A DNA stretch of 64,000 nucleotides from Isoetes taiwanensis (GCA_021234155.1 JAJEKV010000223.1:368001-432000), one strand, 5' to 3'; shown: positions 46,271 to 58,981, numbered from the stretch's first letter. Notes: a model not told the origin generated them from the letters alone. A program made the numbers and translations.

Positions 46271-48345
46271 TGTAGATCTCTATGCATTAGCATTACCTTT
46301 ATGACGATGTCATGCAAAGGAAAGGAGGATACATAATTGGATGACCAACTGTAGAAAAATAAGCTATGAAAGATAAGTCGGCACCATCACCATGTATGAT
46401 TGCAAAATAAATGGCTTACAAATAAGCCTGTCCGGCATTTAGAATCCTAAGACATGAGCAGATCATAAATCAAGACTAATTGCTTCATATATATGTTTCT
46501 GATAATCCATTCTGTGTTATTATAATGCTGACTTTGTATCCTTGTGCAGACGGAAGACTTTTTTAAAAGTTGGAAACATTGTTCTAAACTCCAGGTCAGA
46601 CCATGATGTGAAATGTTGTCATGGACATGGAGAGCATGCATTCTGGGAGGAAGAAATCAACCTGCATGTTTTTTGGTGATGTGTTTACAATATAGTCTAT
46701 TTGCATATAAGTTCTCTTCATTTATTAACGAGCTAATTGAAGAATAGAATAGAATAGAATAGTTTTTTAACAAGACATATCGGTATGGGCTCCCAGTCTT
46801 GCTACCCAGCCCTGCTATTCTAAGATTTCTACGGTCAAAGCAGCTCCATGCTTGCAACAAATATTCGATACTTCTCTCTCAGTGTTTGGTATTTGCCACT
46901 AGATTCTCAAAGGTATGTCACAAGAAGCTACGTTGAGATATCTCTATGTAGATTCCCTTTTTTATGTTCTCTAGAAATACTGAGGCTTTTGCTCATACCC
47001 GATTGTTGATTCTACTTTCCTTTGTAAATAGGGAGACAGGTGCAACACCTTCACAAGTTATGAATCTCTTCCATTCTTTACATGACCATTTACATGCTTC
47101 AGAAGAAGCATCTTATGGATCTGGAAGTACATTTGATGTACTTGCAAAATGCATAATTTTCAGCTGGAAAACTAGAGGAATTTTTATGTCCTTAAAAAGA
47201 TTGGCTTCTAGAGGATTTTTATGCCCTTTTCTTTTGTATAGCACAAATCCTCATGGCAACAACATGAGACAACAAAAAAACAGACACACATATCGTTGCG
47301 CATATCTCCACTCATTCAATAAAGTCGATTTTGAACATCATGCATAATTTATTAACATTATAAACAATTTAACAAGGTAGATAATTGTGGCCCTGCAATA
47401 TAGTGGTAACATTATCAAGCACCAAACAAGCAAATAGCTACATACATTTAAAATATTATACATATCAACACCATGTCTAAGTGGTCATAACTTGACAATT
47501 TCTTCAAAACCTTCATAGGATATGAAAACAATGCCCCCCCTCCCCAACATCAAACTTGAGTTATTTTTTGCACATGGCCCTACGTATTTTTTGCATACAC
47601 ATGGGCGAGAGCTAATAGGCCTTCATAGGATATACAATCATCCAAAATTTGGTTGTGGATGCATATAACATTCCACTATGTTAAGTTATGTGATTGCATA
47701 CTTCTAGAATGCAAGTACTGCCTTCTGTAGTTGCATGTGCTCAACCATCTCACAACAAGTACCATTTTGCTAGAATATGAACCACATGATTGCCATCGTC
47801 AATGTTAAGTGATTACATATTGATGTTTATCACCATTACTTTGTTTTGCTATCTACGTTACCTTGGGAAAGGCCTCACTAAACCAACAGCTAGCTATCAA
47901 ATTACAAATTAATCAATCACAAGTGTACCATAAATCAGGATTGTTTACCTGCTTGATGCTACGTATGGAATCTCAAGCACATGAATTGTCTAAAACTATG
48001 CATATATGCGATGCAATGTATTGCAATACAATATTCTACAAGTACGCTAACTTCCTTGGACCTCCAGATAGTGCCACTTTTATATTTGATTGCATATAGA
48101 AACATTTACTCTGTACATCATCCTTTGTCTCTCTTCAACCACTCAGCCGCACATGACTCTATCTTCCATATGGCTTTCATTTTCTTAGACAAAAATGTTC
48201 ATTTAACATTTCAATACATAAATTTATTTTTTCCATCTACGAATGCATAGATTCTAATTAATTGTACATCAAACATCAAGATCTTTGTATATGTATCATA
48301 AGTACATCTACAACTTCATCGTTTCTTACAAGACAACCATACTAA
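46271..48345. other. AT-rich region, possible body of a non-autonomous Helitron
   Basis: No coding region that I can support. Several short tracts: AATAGAATAGAATAG at 46742, C-runs near 47535. Its right end is the Helitron 3' terminus at 48346-48374; the left (TC) end is not identified, so the extent is unknown. Confidence 0.35.
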
Positions 48346-48375
48346 TGCCCGGCAACGCCGGGCACCGTTACTAGT
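48346..48375 (+). mobile_element. Helitron 3' terminus
   Basis: Perfect 8-bp hairpin TGCCCGGC-AAC-GCCGGGCA (48346-48364), six bases, then CTAG (48371-48374) and T. This is the canonical Helitron end and resembles the minus-strand end at 14870. The element lies to the left. Confidence 0.75.
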
Positions 48376-48376
48376 G

Positions 48377-48881
48377 GTCTATGGTTTCAAGAATTGTTAG
48401 TTTTTACTTCCATATCAAATCCCCCTGGAACCCCCTATTATTTTGCTACATATTCTAAACGAGGTGCACCCTGGACTACCACAGTCGTCGGGTTCGTCGA
48501 TCCTACGACCCAGATCGTATGTTGGGACCTGTGAGCACCTCTCGTTCCGCTTATAGTCATTTATGATTGGAGGCGCCTATGATTTTGAAATATGAAATAC
48601 GATTTCGCCTAAGGTTTTGAGGGAATATCGAACCTCTATACGGCTTTGCCTAATATTTTAGAATATGAAATACGGGGTCTCGAACCTCTACCAAAATAAC
48701 TCAATGTCCTAATAAGACTACTTTAACCAATATACCCAGTGAGCTAATGTGATTATTTTTTATCTTGAATCTATGTTTTTTTTTTATAACAACCCATTCA
48801 ATTGTTTTAGGGATATATGGTCTATGGTTTCAAGAATTGTTAGTTTTTACATCCATATCAAATCCCCCTGGAACCCCCTAT
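48377..48881. repeat. SINE-like copy 2 between 62-base direct repeats
   Basis: The phrase beginning GGTCTATGGTTTCAAGAATT and ending CCTGGAACCCCCTA occurs at 48377-48439 and 48819-48881 with one difference. Between them is copy 2 of the tRNA-derived repeat (48440-48818, minus strand; A box near 48748, B box near 48682). Either the insertion came with a duplicated target, or a unit of about 442 bases was tandemly duplicated. Confidence 0.7.
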
Positions 48882-48884
48882 GTA

Positions 48885-49270
48885 CAAATAGTCTATGTGT
48901 AAATACTCTACGTAGAAATTCTCTATGTATACATATTGTATGTATAACTACACTATGTATAAATACACTAAGCATAAATACTCTATGCATAAACACTCTT
49001 CGTCTAATTACTCTATGTTTAATCGCTCTATGTATAAATATGGTATGTATAAATACACAACGTATAAAACACTGTGTATAAATACTCTATGCATAAAAAC
49101 TCTATGTATAACTACTCTATGTACAAATACTCTATGTATAACGACTTTATATATAACTACTCTATGTATAGATACTCTATGTATAAATATTGCATGTATA
49201 AATACAGTAAGGATAAATACTCTATGTATATGTATTCTATACAACACCATACTCTGTATAAATAATTTGT
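48885..49270. repeat. 15-base minisatellite
   Basis: About 25 copies of CTCTATGTATAAATA with variants (TAACTA, AAACA). The period of 15 keeps reading frames open on both strands, producing apparent repeat proteins that I do not accept as genes. Confidence 0.9.
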
Positions 49271-49370
49271 GTATATGTAAAAAGACTCCTAATGGTATGG
49301 ACACATATATTCCATCGTATGGAATCACGCGAAAATTCCATGGTATGGAATCACCCTAGATGGAAAATTG

Positions 49371-50747
49371 CATTAAACAGAAGTATGAATTACACTTGAT
49401 GACATCACATCGGCCCAGCTTTTGGCCACAAAAAATGCAGCAGAAAAAATGAAAAAATTAGTCAAGAAAGATAAGATCAAGATTATGATTGATTGCTGTT
49501 TTTTTGACAAAACTTGCAGCAAGAAACCTTTCATGTATCTCAGTCAAAAGAGCTATATGGCATATCCTACAGAAAGACGAGATGCATTCTATCTTAAAAA
49601 GATATGGAGGACCATGTGCCCTTACTTGAAATGTGTAGGTGAAATGCCTAGATGAAATAGTAAGGCTAGCAGAGCCAAAGACAATGTCTGCAGGGAAAAT
49701 ATGATCTGGTTGGATCATGCTATCTGGTATATGTTTAATAACCTTGATTCCATCTTTCCTAACATGTCTTGTGCTGTACAAATGTACTCTTTCAGAAATA
49801 TGCTCAAGACAACATTTAAAAAAGGTATTATGGCTTGCCTCTCGTATTTAGAAATAAGGAGTTCACTGTTGGATATGACTGCACTGCTTGCAACAGACCC
49901 ATGGGCTGATTTTATGATTACAATGCCAAGAAACAAGATGAATGACATCTGTGAGAAGACCATTAAGCATGTGTCTTTTATGACGAGTCCAAGGGCAGCG
50001 GACAATAGGCACAGCAGATTCACAAAAAGATTTAATACCAGTATTGGAAGCAGTTCTCAAAGCAAAATGACACAACCACCGCGCATTACAATTGCACCAG
50101 GTTCAAGTATTAGCAAGTATACTGAAAGTGGAATAGTGGAATGCCTAAACACGCCAGATCCAGCTGGGCATTCAGTTACAAAAGGAGAGCCAAATAAAGT
50201 CCTAATAGATGTTGGTGGTGGACAAACACTCAGTTACAATGTCTAAGAGGTAGGTAACCTACCATATTCTCCATTTTTTCAATTTTTCTATTTTAGTCCA
50301 TATGGAAATGATATATAGATGTGTAGATTATAAGGCTGTATCCTTAAAATAACAAGCCAGTTATCTGGTAAAGGAGAAAGAGGGCATGAACCTCCTTTGC
50401 CATTTGGCTACAAAATACCAAAACGCCATTTATATAGCACCAATTCCATGATGATGCTCACTGAGATACCAGTAGAAGTAGTCAATATAATTAGAATGTT
50501 TTGTATTTGGCAGTAAAAATTTTTTGGGGCATTGGCTCCCATCTCACCTGAAGCTTGGATGATTTTGGACTGTATTTCTGTTGATCAGGTCGAAGAAGCC
50601 AAGCTGGTAGCTCACATAATGGATAAATATGTGAATAAACTCAAAGTTAATCTATGCATGGATAACAAGTTTTTTGACAAACAATGCTCATTAAGTGATT
50701 GCATTCTGATAAGGGACTCGCAAAGAACACAAAAACCGGCTGACTAG
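49371..50747 (+). pseudogene. Unrecognised exons, possibly one decayed gene
   Basis: Plus-strand open pieces at 49380-49655 (KLVKKDKIKIMIDCCFFDKT, then AYPTERRDAFYLKKIWRTMC), 49701-50246 (no known domain, ends VLIDVGGGQTLSYNV) and 50532-50747 (contains KLKVNLCMDNKFFDKQC). The phrases DKIKIMIDCCFFDKTCS and KLKVNLCMDNKFFDKQCS are alike, so part of the sequence may be an internal duplication. In 49640-49690 a different frame reads CLDEIVRLAEPKTMSAG, suggesting a frame break. I cannot name the family. Confidence 0.4.
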
Positions 50748-52563
50748 CACAATGCACAAAATTAGAATCAAGATAATATCTCGTGCACAACAACTCAATA
50801 TACTCCACATCTAGATGAAGATAGGCATCAAAAATAAAAAATGATCCAATAGTTGATCGTTATATTAAAAAAAAATGGGCCCTTCGGGCTCTAGTCAACT
50901 TTGCAGCAAACATAGAAAAACAATAGCATCCATATTAATTTAATCTAGAAGTGGAGTCTTTAAACTTTTGTACAATAACCTCTGCAACTTGTTTCCTCAT
51001 CAAAGCCCTCTCTAGCTCGTTCCAAAGCAAAAAATGTGCCAATGTATTATCTGATTGCCCCAAAGCATTTCAACTTTTATTTTTCTGTAAAAGCTTTCAT
51101 TTAATGCTTGAATAAACCGCATACCAGCAGAGCAAAATATGTCTAAGATGTCCATACTTTAATGGCACATCTGGAGGAGATGAATGCTTGAATCTTGGAC
51201 AAACTGCATACCTGCGGAGCAAAATATGTATAAAATGTGCAATGTCATCTGTATTGGATAAATCTTCCGTAATTTGTGTTTGAAAGAGACTATGAATAAA
51301 AACGTAACCACCAAATTAATATGTTGCATAATAACTTGAATACCTGGAGCAAGGAGCAGCTCGAGGGCAAAAGGTCTACATTAGGTGATCGGTTGACAAC
51401 CGAGAAGCCTAAGGTACCCTTTGGCCCTTGCATCTTTACCCTTGTCAGGCTTATGATGTATTGGTTGGTTGCAGGTACGAGCTACTCTTCTTAATATATT
51501 CCTTTTGTCCTGTCGGTTTTAGGTGAGCTTGGAAGTTGGCAATCAAAGATGATCTGATCGTAGTATGACTGAGGTTGAGAAAATGAAACGTTAAATTGGA
51601 AATTGTGCTCATATTTGACTTTGCGACTGATTCACACGTTGTATCATGTTCTTTTAATACCCCTACTAAGGTACTCTACTACATTTAGTTTTTTGAGGCT
51701 TTTACACTTGATTGTGGCTCTCTTAATTTGTGTTCACATACAATATCGGTCATGGACATAAATTGGCTGTTTAGTTTGATATTTTGCTTCTAAGTTTACT
51801 CCATGACCAGCCTAACAATGAACACTATGTTTTGGACATCTTGGAGGTTCTCTAAGAAGTTTAAGATCGTAGTGTTGTCTGATCCACTTCAGTAATAGTT
51901 GGGGGTTTTTTTTTGTCTCTATTTGGAAGCACATTCTTTATGGTGTGATATAATGAACTCTATTATAGTGATATTTCTCCTTTACATTATTGTTCTTAAC
52001 GTTAAGAATTTGCTACTGATTTCGGAATATAAAAAAGTAGTTCTATGTGATTCCAAGGTTAAGCTATCACAATTACTTGTATGGCTCCATTTAAGAATGG
52101 CATAATTTACTGCCCACTAGCCTTTTATAATGGCCGTGACGAACTTTTGAACCATATTTCTCTATTAGAATAGCTGTCTAAGACTGAAATATACTAAATG
52201 GTCTTAGATCAAATTACTTTGCTACTAAGACTGAAATATGGTAAATGATCTTAGATCAAATTACTTTGCTACTCGCTAAAATGCCTTACTTCAATAATGC
52301 ATTTCATATATATGGTATAAGGGTCCAATGTATTTGGTCTTTTCTTACAGACCTGACCTAAAATTATGATTATGCCATTGGATTATTAAAATAGTTACAT
52401 GATTGTAAGGATTGAAACGTGTATTTACATCTTTATGATGTAAATTTCCAAAATGGATAAGGTCTAAAAAGTGGTATGATAATAAGGATTTTGCACATGA
52501 ACGGGCAACCACTTGGCTTGCTTATTGCTAGTTGCATCTTACATATTACACTTGATTCTTCTT
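50748..52563. other. AT-rich spacer with one local duplication
   Basis: No gene supported. At 52178-52276 a unit of about 50 bases (AAGACTGAAATAT to CTTTGCTACT) is tandemly duplicated. Near 50870 a poly(A) run followed by GGGCCCTTCGGGCTC may be a retroelement end. Confidence 0.4.
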
Positions 52564-52583
52564 AATGAAACTAATGTATAGTT

Positions 52584-53671
52584 TTTTTTTTTTTTGAAGA
52601 ACTATGTCATCAATATATATTAAAAGATTGGTAATGTTACAAAGCAAGTGAGGAGGAAGGAGAACTGCCCCAAAGAGACAGCGATACCTCGACACTCCAC
52701 AACAAACTCACAGAAAAACTGCAACTCTACTGCTGTACAAACCGACCATCACCATCTACAACACCCAAGAAGTCCCGCCAAATGGCAAACATCCGCTCTA
52801 CTACTCCCGGGAACACCAGAAAGCTTTGAAATAGCTTGTACCTGAGTCGAGGAATCAGAGAGGCTGCAGGCTGCTGAATCCCCTGAAAGATCCACAACCG
52901 CCGCCGCTTCCAAATCAGCCACACCAACCAAGCCACGCACAGATGCAAGGCTTGTTGCCGCAAGAGCGGCCAAGCACCAGGATACACATGAAGCAGCAAC
53001 TGTTGGCTAGTCAATCTCACCTGAAATAGAGCCCTAACCCAATCCCAGGCAGCCTGCAAGTGAGGGCATAAAACCAGACAATGCTCCACAGTCTCACGAT
53101 GAAGGCCACAACAAGGGCAGAGAGGGCTCACACCCGGCCTAAACCGACTCACAAGGGCATTCACGCCGATACAAATGGGTGCACCACCCGCCACGAAGCA
53201 CCCTAACCCGGTGGGAGAAGTGAGCTCCATGTCCACGCCCAAACCGAAAGCCATCGAGAACCGGAAGCTACTGAGACCACTTGCCACGAAGGGGCAAAGT
53301 GTGTCATGAATAGCCAAAGACCCGTGAAGAAGACCGCACAAAGCAAGAAGACACAACATCCGGATGAACCTTCCAAACCTGCACCACCACATCATCCTGA
53401 GGGACTATAGGTATGTGTAGCGGAATACTCCCCGCCATGTGCTTCCAGATAGCCCGGTCACTGCCCCTCAGGCGAAAGCGAGCTCGAAAGAACTCCCACG
53501 AAGCTAGCTGACCATCCCAATACCAATCCTCCAAGGTGAGCACAGCAGCTCGCCTCCAACGGGCCTGCGTCCGAGCATGCACAGTGGCAGCCAAGGGCAA
53601 GTGCGCAGGGGGTAAAGGAACCCACAAGAAAGGAGAAGAGTGGTGATCAACTGAGGAGAAGAGTGGAGATT
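52584..53671 (-). mobile_element. 5'-truncated LINE (copy b) with poly(A) tail and 19-bp duplication
   Basis: A 19-base perfect target duplication ATGAAACTAATGTATAGTT flanks it (52565-52583 and 53672-53690) and the left end is a T run, the poly(A) tail of a minus-strand insert. Minus-strand frames 53627-53304 and 53395-52727 encode the zf-RVT region of plant LINEs: LASWEFFRARFRL, FRPGVSPLCPCCG, ETVEHCLVLCPHLQAAWDW and WLVWLIWKRRRLWIF. The frame between the two parts overlaps with a shift. The reverse transcriptase and endonuclease parts were never inserted. Its G+C content is far above the flanks. Confidence 0.95.
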
Positions 53672-53690
53672 ATGAAACTAATGTATAGTT

Positions 53691-55545
53691 AAGAATGGTT
53701 CTATAATATTATGTGATAAATTGCCCCTCAGTGTTTTTGTTCATGGAACATAGAATACGACCATCATAGGTTAATGGCTTTATTTTGTATCTTTGATTTA
53801 AGATTGAACTAATCTAGAAGTTCTAGGAGATATCAGATACCATTGCTTTTGGTTTTAAGGTTTTGGTGGACATTAGGATATAAATATCTTGTACTGTATA
53901 CCTTATAAGCATGGTACCATCTTGGACATTATGTTCTTGTATGGCCAGATAAGACAATGGAGGAATTGACCAATGCTGATGTTTGCGCTAGGATTAACTA
54001 GTTCAAGCTGGGTTTTTTATTATTATTATTATTATTATAAATGATGTGGAATGCATTCGATAAGGGTTTATTTGACTTGTTACAATTGGGTTAAGTTATG
54101 AAATGTGGCAAATACCACCATCCATAAGGTAGCATTTGCTGAACGATGTGGAATGTGTTTGCCCTAAATTTCTACGTGATCATGGCCGTGGCACAGATTT
54201 GGGAAGCTCAGCGGCCACCATGCAATGTATGCATGATCTAATGCTTAAGACCTCAAAGGAAGTATGGTTGGAAATAATACATGTACAATGTTGGGATATG
54301 ATGCTCCATGGCATTTTGGCTTTGCTTTTTTCAATACATTGGTTTTCATCGAAAAAACTTCTAACGATTGCGTAGGCAAAATAACACGGACGAACATATC
54401 AGATAGCCCTAATTCTTCATGTTTGCTCGAGCTGATTCTATTTGAACAAATATGATGCAGGAGTACCATACATCTGGCATATTACATTTTGGATGGATCC
54501 TCAGCCATAGATGAAAGGTATAGTTCAGATTGCACATGATTTAGGCTTTTATGGATTTAAGGAAGCCACAACTTATGGCAATTCTGGAACTTGACCTGCA
54601 ATGTATTATCTTGACGATTTAAAGGGTACTCAAATTCAAGGCATGTGTAGCACAAAAGGGGTGATGCCTGTAGATATACATGTGCATAAAAGGTGGAAGA
54701 TAATCTGACTATTCTATAATTTTACAGTAGCATTAATTGCAATTTGGCATTAGCTAGGTGCTTTCCAAAGGATATAGACCTAGCCTAACTTGTACTTACA
54801 GGAAGATAATTACAGGAAGGTAATCTAGCCTAGCACGGAAGTGAGCTTGCTAGCACTGCACAAAAGGGGACAGATAAGGCGTTAACAATGGATTGCCTAG
54901 ATAGAGAGGAGGGATCTAGCAAATAAATTCCCCTAAGTATTTGCATTTCAGAGACTGCTCAAGCTAAGGACATTCCGGCACCTACTAACCAGGTTGGATG
55001 CATTGTCAAATTTATTCGTGGATCTAAATTGCTTAGTAATTATAGTCTATAATGAGTGTAATAGTAGAGGTTTGCAGTTGCATGAGATGCAACATGCTTC
55101 TAAGCATATTGCTTGAATATATGTTTTAACAAGGTACACATCATGCTAATTTCATGAATCAGTAAATTCAGTAATATTCTACAATTTGAAGGACAAATCT
55201 ATCAACTATAAGGGTAAAAATCTAGTTGCTCTTGCAGGTCTGAACTATTTGCAGTACTTTGTTGGGCAGTACAGAGGTTAATATAGAAACAAACTATTAA
55301 GTAAATAATAGCGTGTTTGAGTTAATGTCGAAAAATTGTCTACGTTATCTAAGTTCTGGCTTGGTATCTGGATGCTTGCTAAACCTCTGCCACTTATCCT
55401 TTTAGCCAGAAGAATGGACTGGAACTTACCTTAGATCTAAGGTCATGTTTAATAATATTACTTTATGCTTTAATTGGACCGAGCTCGCATGGAAAAGTTG
55501 TTAAATCCATTAGGTGGCATGAATATTTGGCCATTAATACAGATC
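53691..55545. other. AT-rich spacer or intron
   Basis: No supported gene. A (TTA) microsatellite of about eight units lies near 54018-54040. Together with 50.7-52.5 kb and 57.6-58.7 kb it has the even AT-rich character of a large intron cut by LINE insertions, but no exon is identified that proves it. Confidence 0.35.
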
Positions 55546-55554
55546 TTTAAAGGA

Positions 55555-57576
55555 AGGAAGGAAGTATATTTTAACATCCATGGAGACCAACTGGCCTATG
55601 AGACGGTTTTACAATATAGCGGAAAGTTTCCAAACACAAAATAAAACCACAGAAACCTTGTACAATGTGTCTCTACCACTGGGATGAAAAAACCTCCCGT
55701 GTGGAAGGAAAAACCCTTGTAGTAGGCGTTGGGAGGCCCTATTTGGGCGCTCAAATTCCCTGTGCTGTGAGGGACTCCCTGACGGTGGAGACTTGCAGAA
55801 TGTAGGATGCAAGACGTGCCACCATTTGCGAAGCCAGCAGTTGGTGAATTGCTATCTCAGAGCATCTAAGATCGGCATGAGCTGTTCGGATGTGTGCATA
55901 TGCTGGGCATTCCTGTAGAGCATGGTGTTCATCTTCTACTATCTGCATGTGACAGCACTGGCATAATCTCTCATGCCGGGGGATTCCATGCCCTCCGTCC
56001 GTACCCCAGCGGCCTGTCTCAATTCTTAGATGGTGGGACCCTGTCCTTATTGCAGCTATAGCTCTTCTTTTCTTGGTGGAAATGTATGCCTTCAGATACT
56101 GGTGGGGGCCGTGTTCAAGCGACGGATTGACCTGTGTGTGGTAGTAGCTCTGTTTTGGGCTTTGCTAGAGTGGGCGCATCCCACGAGAGGCAACAAAAGC
56201 CGCGATTCAAATGCAGCTCACGCTTTCTGCGATATCCGACATATCCACAATGTGTTGATAGTCTATGGACCATCGTCGCGAACCATCCCCTACAATGCTC
56301 TTGCCATACTCTCTTCGAGGCGTTGCGGCCCTTGTGCCAATAATGAGCCGGGGAGGAAGGCGTTGTGCATCCATTTCGTCAACCTTATGGAAATACGCAA
56401 GGTGCCCGGGCATAGCAAAATCTTTGCGGGGCCAAAAGCCGATCTCATACAAACAAAATTGGATAAGGCACCGCGGTCCTTGGCCTTTAGGTCGTATGTC
56501 GAAAGCCTTATACGCACCCTCTCTAGCTTATCCCAAGTACCCTTGCTAATCGTTGGCCCCGGACCTCTACCCCATACGGCAGATCGGTTCCACGAGTGCT
56601 CGGAACAAGTGTGCTTTGCGTGCCCAATCGCAGAGATCTATTCTGCGGCAGCTATTACGCATTGCATCGGGGCTTTCCATCCGCGTTGACCCTTCTTTCT
56701 ACCACGGTCATCCCATAGCATGTTAGCAGAGAAATTGATTCCCGGATACTTAAAGGTCCTTACAACTTCCATCCTTTGTCCCTCGTAATAGAAGTCCGGG
56801 ATATCATGCTACGTGAGAGCGGGATTGGCAATGCGGCTTGGTTTTCTTTGGTTGATTTGTCATTCCTGCTATGTCACAAAATTGACTGAGAGCATCCAAA
56901 TGTTCCTGCATACTCCTGGCTGTATGGGATAATAAGCCCAGATCGTCAGATAGAGCAAGCTTTGTTTTCAGATATGCCTCGGCAAGCAAGCGGGCCACCA
57001 CCTCCATGTTCTTGCATCCAGGTCTCCAACTTGTCAATATAGAGTCCAAAAAGCGTTGGAGATAACGGGCATCCTGTTTAACACCTATGGTGCTGTTCAC
57101 CCGGTGGTCTAACGCAGGCAAAGTGGCATATATTCCGTCATACAGCTGGTAGATGGCATTCTGCAAATCCTGTGGGACATGTAGCTCCTGCAAGCATTGC
57201 CACAACAGGTCCCGAGGGCCCGTATCATATGCCGTCTTAAAATCCACGAAACAGCAATACAGGTCACGTCGTGCATTGCGACTAGCTTCCATAAGGATTC
57301 TGAGAGTAAAAATATGATCACTCGTGGAGTGGGCAGGGCGGAAACCTGCCTGGCCAACTGCACTCACTCCAGTTTCCTCCGCCCATTGCGTTAACTTCTT
57401 CTCCAGCATCCCTGCTAGAAGTTTTGCGAGTAACGGGCTCACCATGATCATACGGTAGTTGGTGGAGTCATCCCTGCTTCCCTTCTTATGAATAGGGGTG
57501 ACCTTGCTAACCATCCATTCCCGCGGGAGGCCCTCTTTGATGGCCTGATTGATTATCCCTGTCAAAGGCCTGATTG
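55555..57576 (-). mobile_element. 5'-truncated LINE (copy c): reverse transcriptase to 3' end
   Basis: Flanked by TTTAAAGGA at 55546-55554 and 57577-57585, a 9-base duplication; the tail on the minus strand is TTCC repeats rather than poly(A). The minus frame 57565-56804 gives reverse transcriptase: PREWMVSKVTPIHKKG, YRMIMVSPLLAKLLAG, GQAGFRPAHSTSDHIFTL, DLYCCFVDFKTAYD; the active-site YADD stands as LSDDLGLLS and sequence between is shortened, so it is inactive. Downstream are VRALVEPI (56560), the zinc-binding VEDEHHALQECPAY (55930) and a 3' region with GTCTCATAGGCC shared with copy a. Confidence 0.9.
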
Positions 57577-57585
57577 TTTAAAGGA

Positions 57586-58600
57586 TATGCATAGTATGCC
57601 GCATGTGGACAACGGGTTGATCAGTATGAGTTGCTTAGTATCTGTGTATTTCAGTAAATTTGCTTAAGTCTGTAGACATGCTTAAAAACTCCATTTAGAA
57701 AAAATCATTATGAGATATACAGTGACTCTGAGTGGCGGCAACAGATGAACAAACTAATGTGATTGTGGCTTTGTTCTTTGCACTAGAAACCATGTATGGT
57801 TCTAGTTATTAAACTGAGCCTTCGTCCTAAAAAGCAAAGTATCTTACAGCTGTCATAATGTTAAAATCCAGAATAAAATAGGATCAATAGGGCTTCGATG
57901 TTAAGCAGATGTTATTTTGGACTCTAAATTTTCAATAGCTCTGCCATAGTCTAGTGGCTTTTGCTTAAATGCAGGACTTGCTTTGGAATCTACGAAGTAT
58001 ATGATTAAAAACCATATTGCTGCATATGAGTACGGTTACATTTTGGAGTTACAAAAAATTAAATAGATATTTAACTTGAATCGGTAGAACTCCTGATTGC
58101 ATCTCCCTTAAGTTCTAGTGCCTAAAATGGTAATAAGGGCAGTAGACAGGGTTTGCACTTGCTAATGATAGGATAATACAGGGCAGGAACTACCTTCTAT
58201 TTTGATTTTTGGAAAATGCAAGGTGAAGGGCGAAGAGCCCAAGAGATCTGTAGCTTACCTGTGATGGCTTATGTGGTTATGCTTTCTAAGGCTAGCTTGC
58301 ATCTAGTTTCATTGCAGGTAATGGAATTTCTTGCTCCTATGTATTTTTCCCATTTATTCAAGTTGGAGAAGCTACAAGACGTGATGACATTGAAGTCACA
58401 GTTTTGACAAGGCTATTGAGCTGCTATATGATGTTGATTTGAAAACAAGGGAAATTCTAAACTTTCATTTTCAATCTTATATTATTTTTTAGTCAATTCT
58501 GAATTCTTTTAAGGGTAAATATGATGTATTGAACAAGAAAATTAATTGGATTGACAAGAGGAAATTGTTATTTGTAAAGAGATTCTGGTAATTTCTTTTG
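57586..58600. other. Spacer, no supported gene
   Basis: A 63-codon plus frame at 58216 has no recognisable motif. Nothing else seen. Confidence 0.35.
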
Positions 58601-58606
58601 ATAAAT

Positions 58607-58760
58607 GTTAAGCATTTTTAAGGTTTAAGTCAAATTTATACCTATTTTGGCTTAAGGCTGCATATTAGACTGAAGTAGTCATTGCACATAGATGTTAACC
58701 ATTTTTAAGGCTTAAGTCAAATTTACACCTATTTTAGCTTAAGGCTGCATATTGTTTTTA
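58607..58760. repeat. Tandem duplication, about 80-base unit
   Basis: The phrase TTTTTAAGG-TTAAGTCAAATTTA followed by CACCTATTTT-GCTTAAGGCTGCATATT occurs twice, at about 58615-58662 and 58702-58752. Confidence 0.8.
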
Positions 58761-58981
58761 AGGCGATTCTTCAGACAATCAAGGAAGGCAAATTGGCCAC
58801 TTTGCTGCAGAGAATGAAATTTGTAATCAATGCAGATCATGAGGGTTATGACATTGCTTTGGATTTTGATGACCATGCTGGTCTTGCTTTATCAGCCGAT
58901 GATCCTAAAAAGTTATTATGTGTTCCTCGACCAGTACTTAATCCATCCTCTTATATAATAGCTCCTCACTCATTTATTTAA
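58760..58981 (+). other. Exon-like open stretch, unrecognised
   Basis: Open on the plus strand to a stop at 58979; contains AILQTIKEGKLATLLQRMKF and YDIALDFDDHAGLALSADDP. The composition is protein-like and richer in GC at codon position one, but I know no family for it. It lies immediately left of the solo LTR. No clear acceptor site (the preceding bases are TTTTTAAG). Confidence 0.35.

Noticed and set aside
48749-49359. Repeat proteins rich in Ile-Asn-Thr-Leu-Cys or Tyr-Ser-Met-Tyr-Lys
   Set aside because: They follow from a 15-base minisatellite whose period is a multiple of three; all frames stay open.
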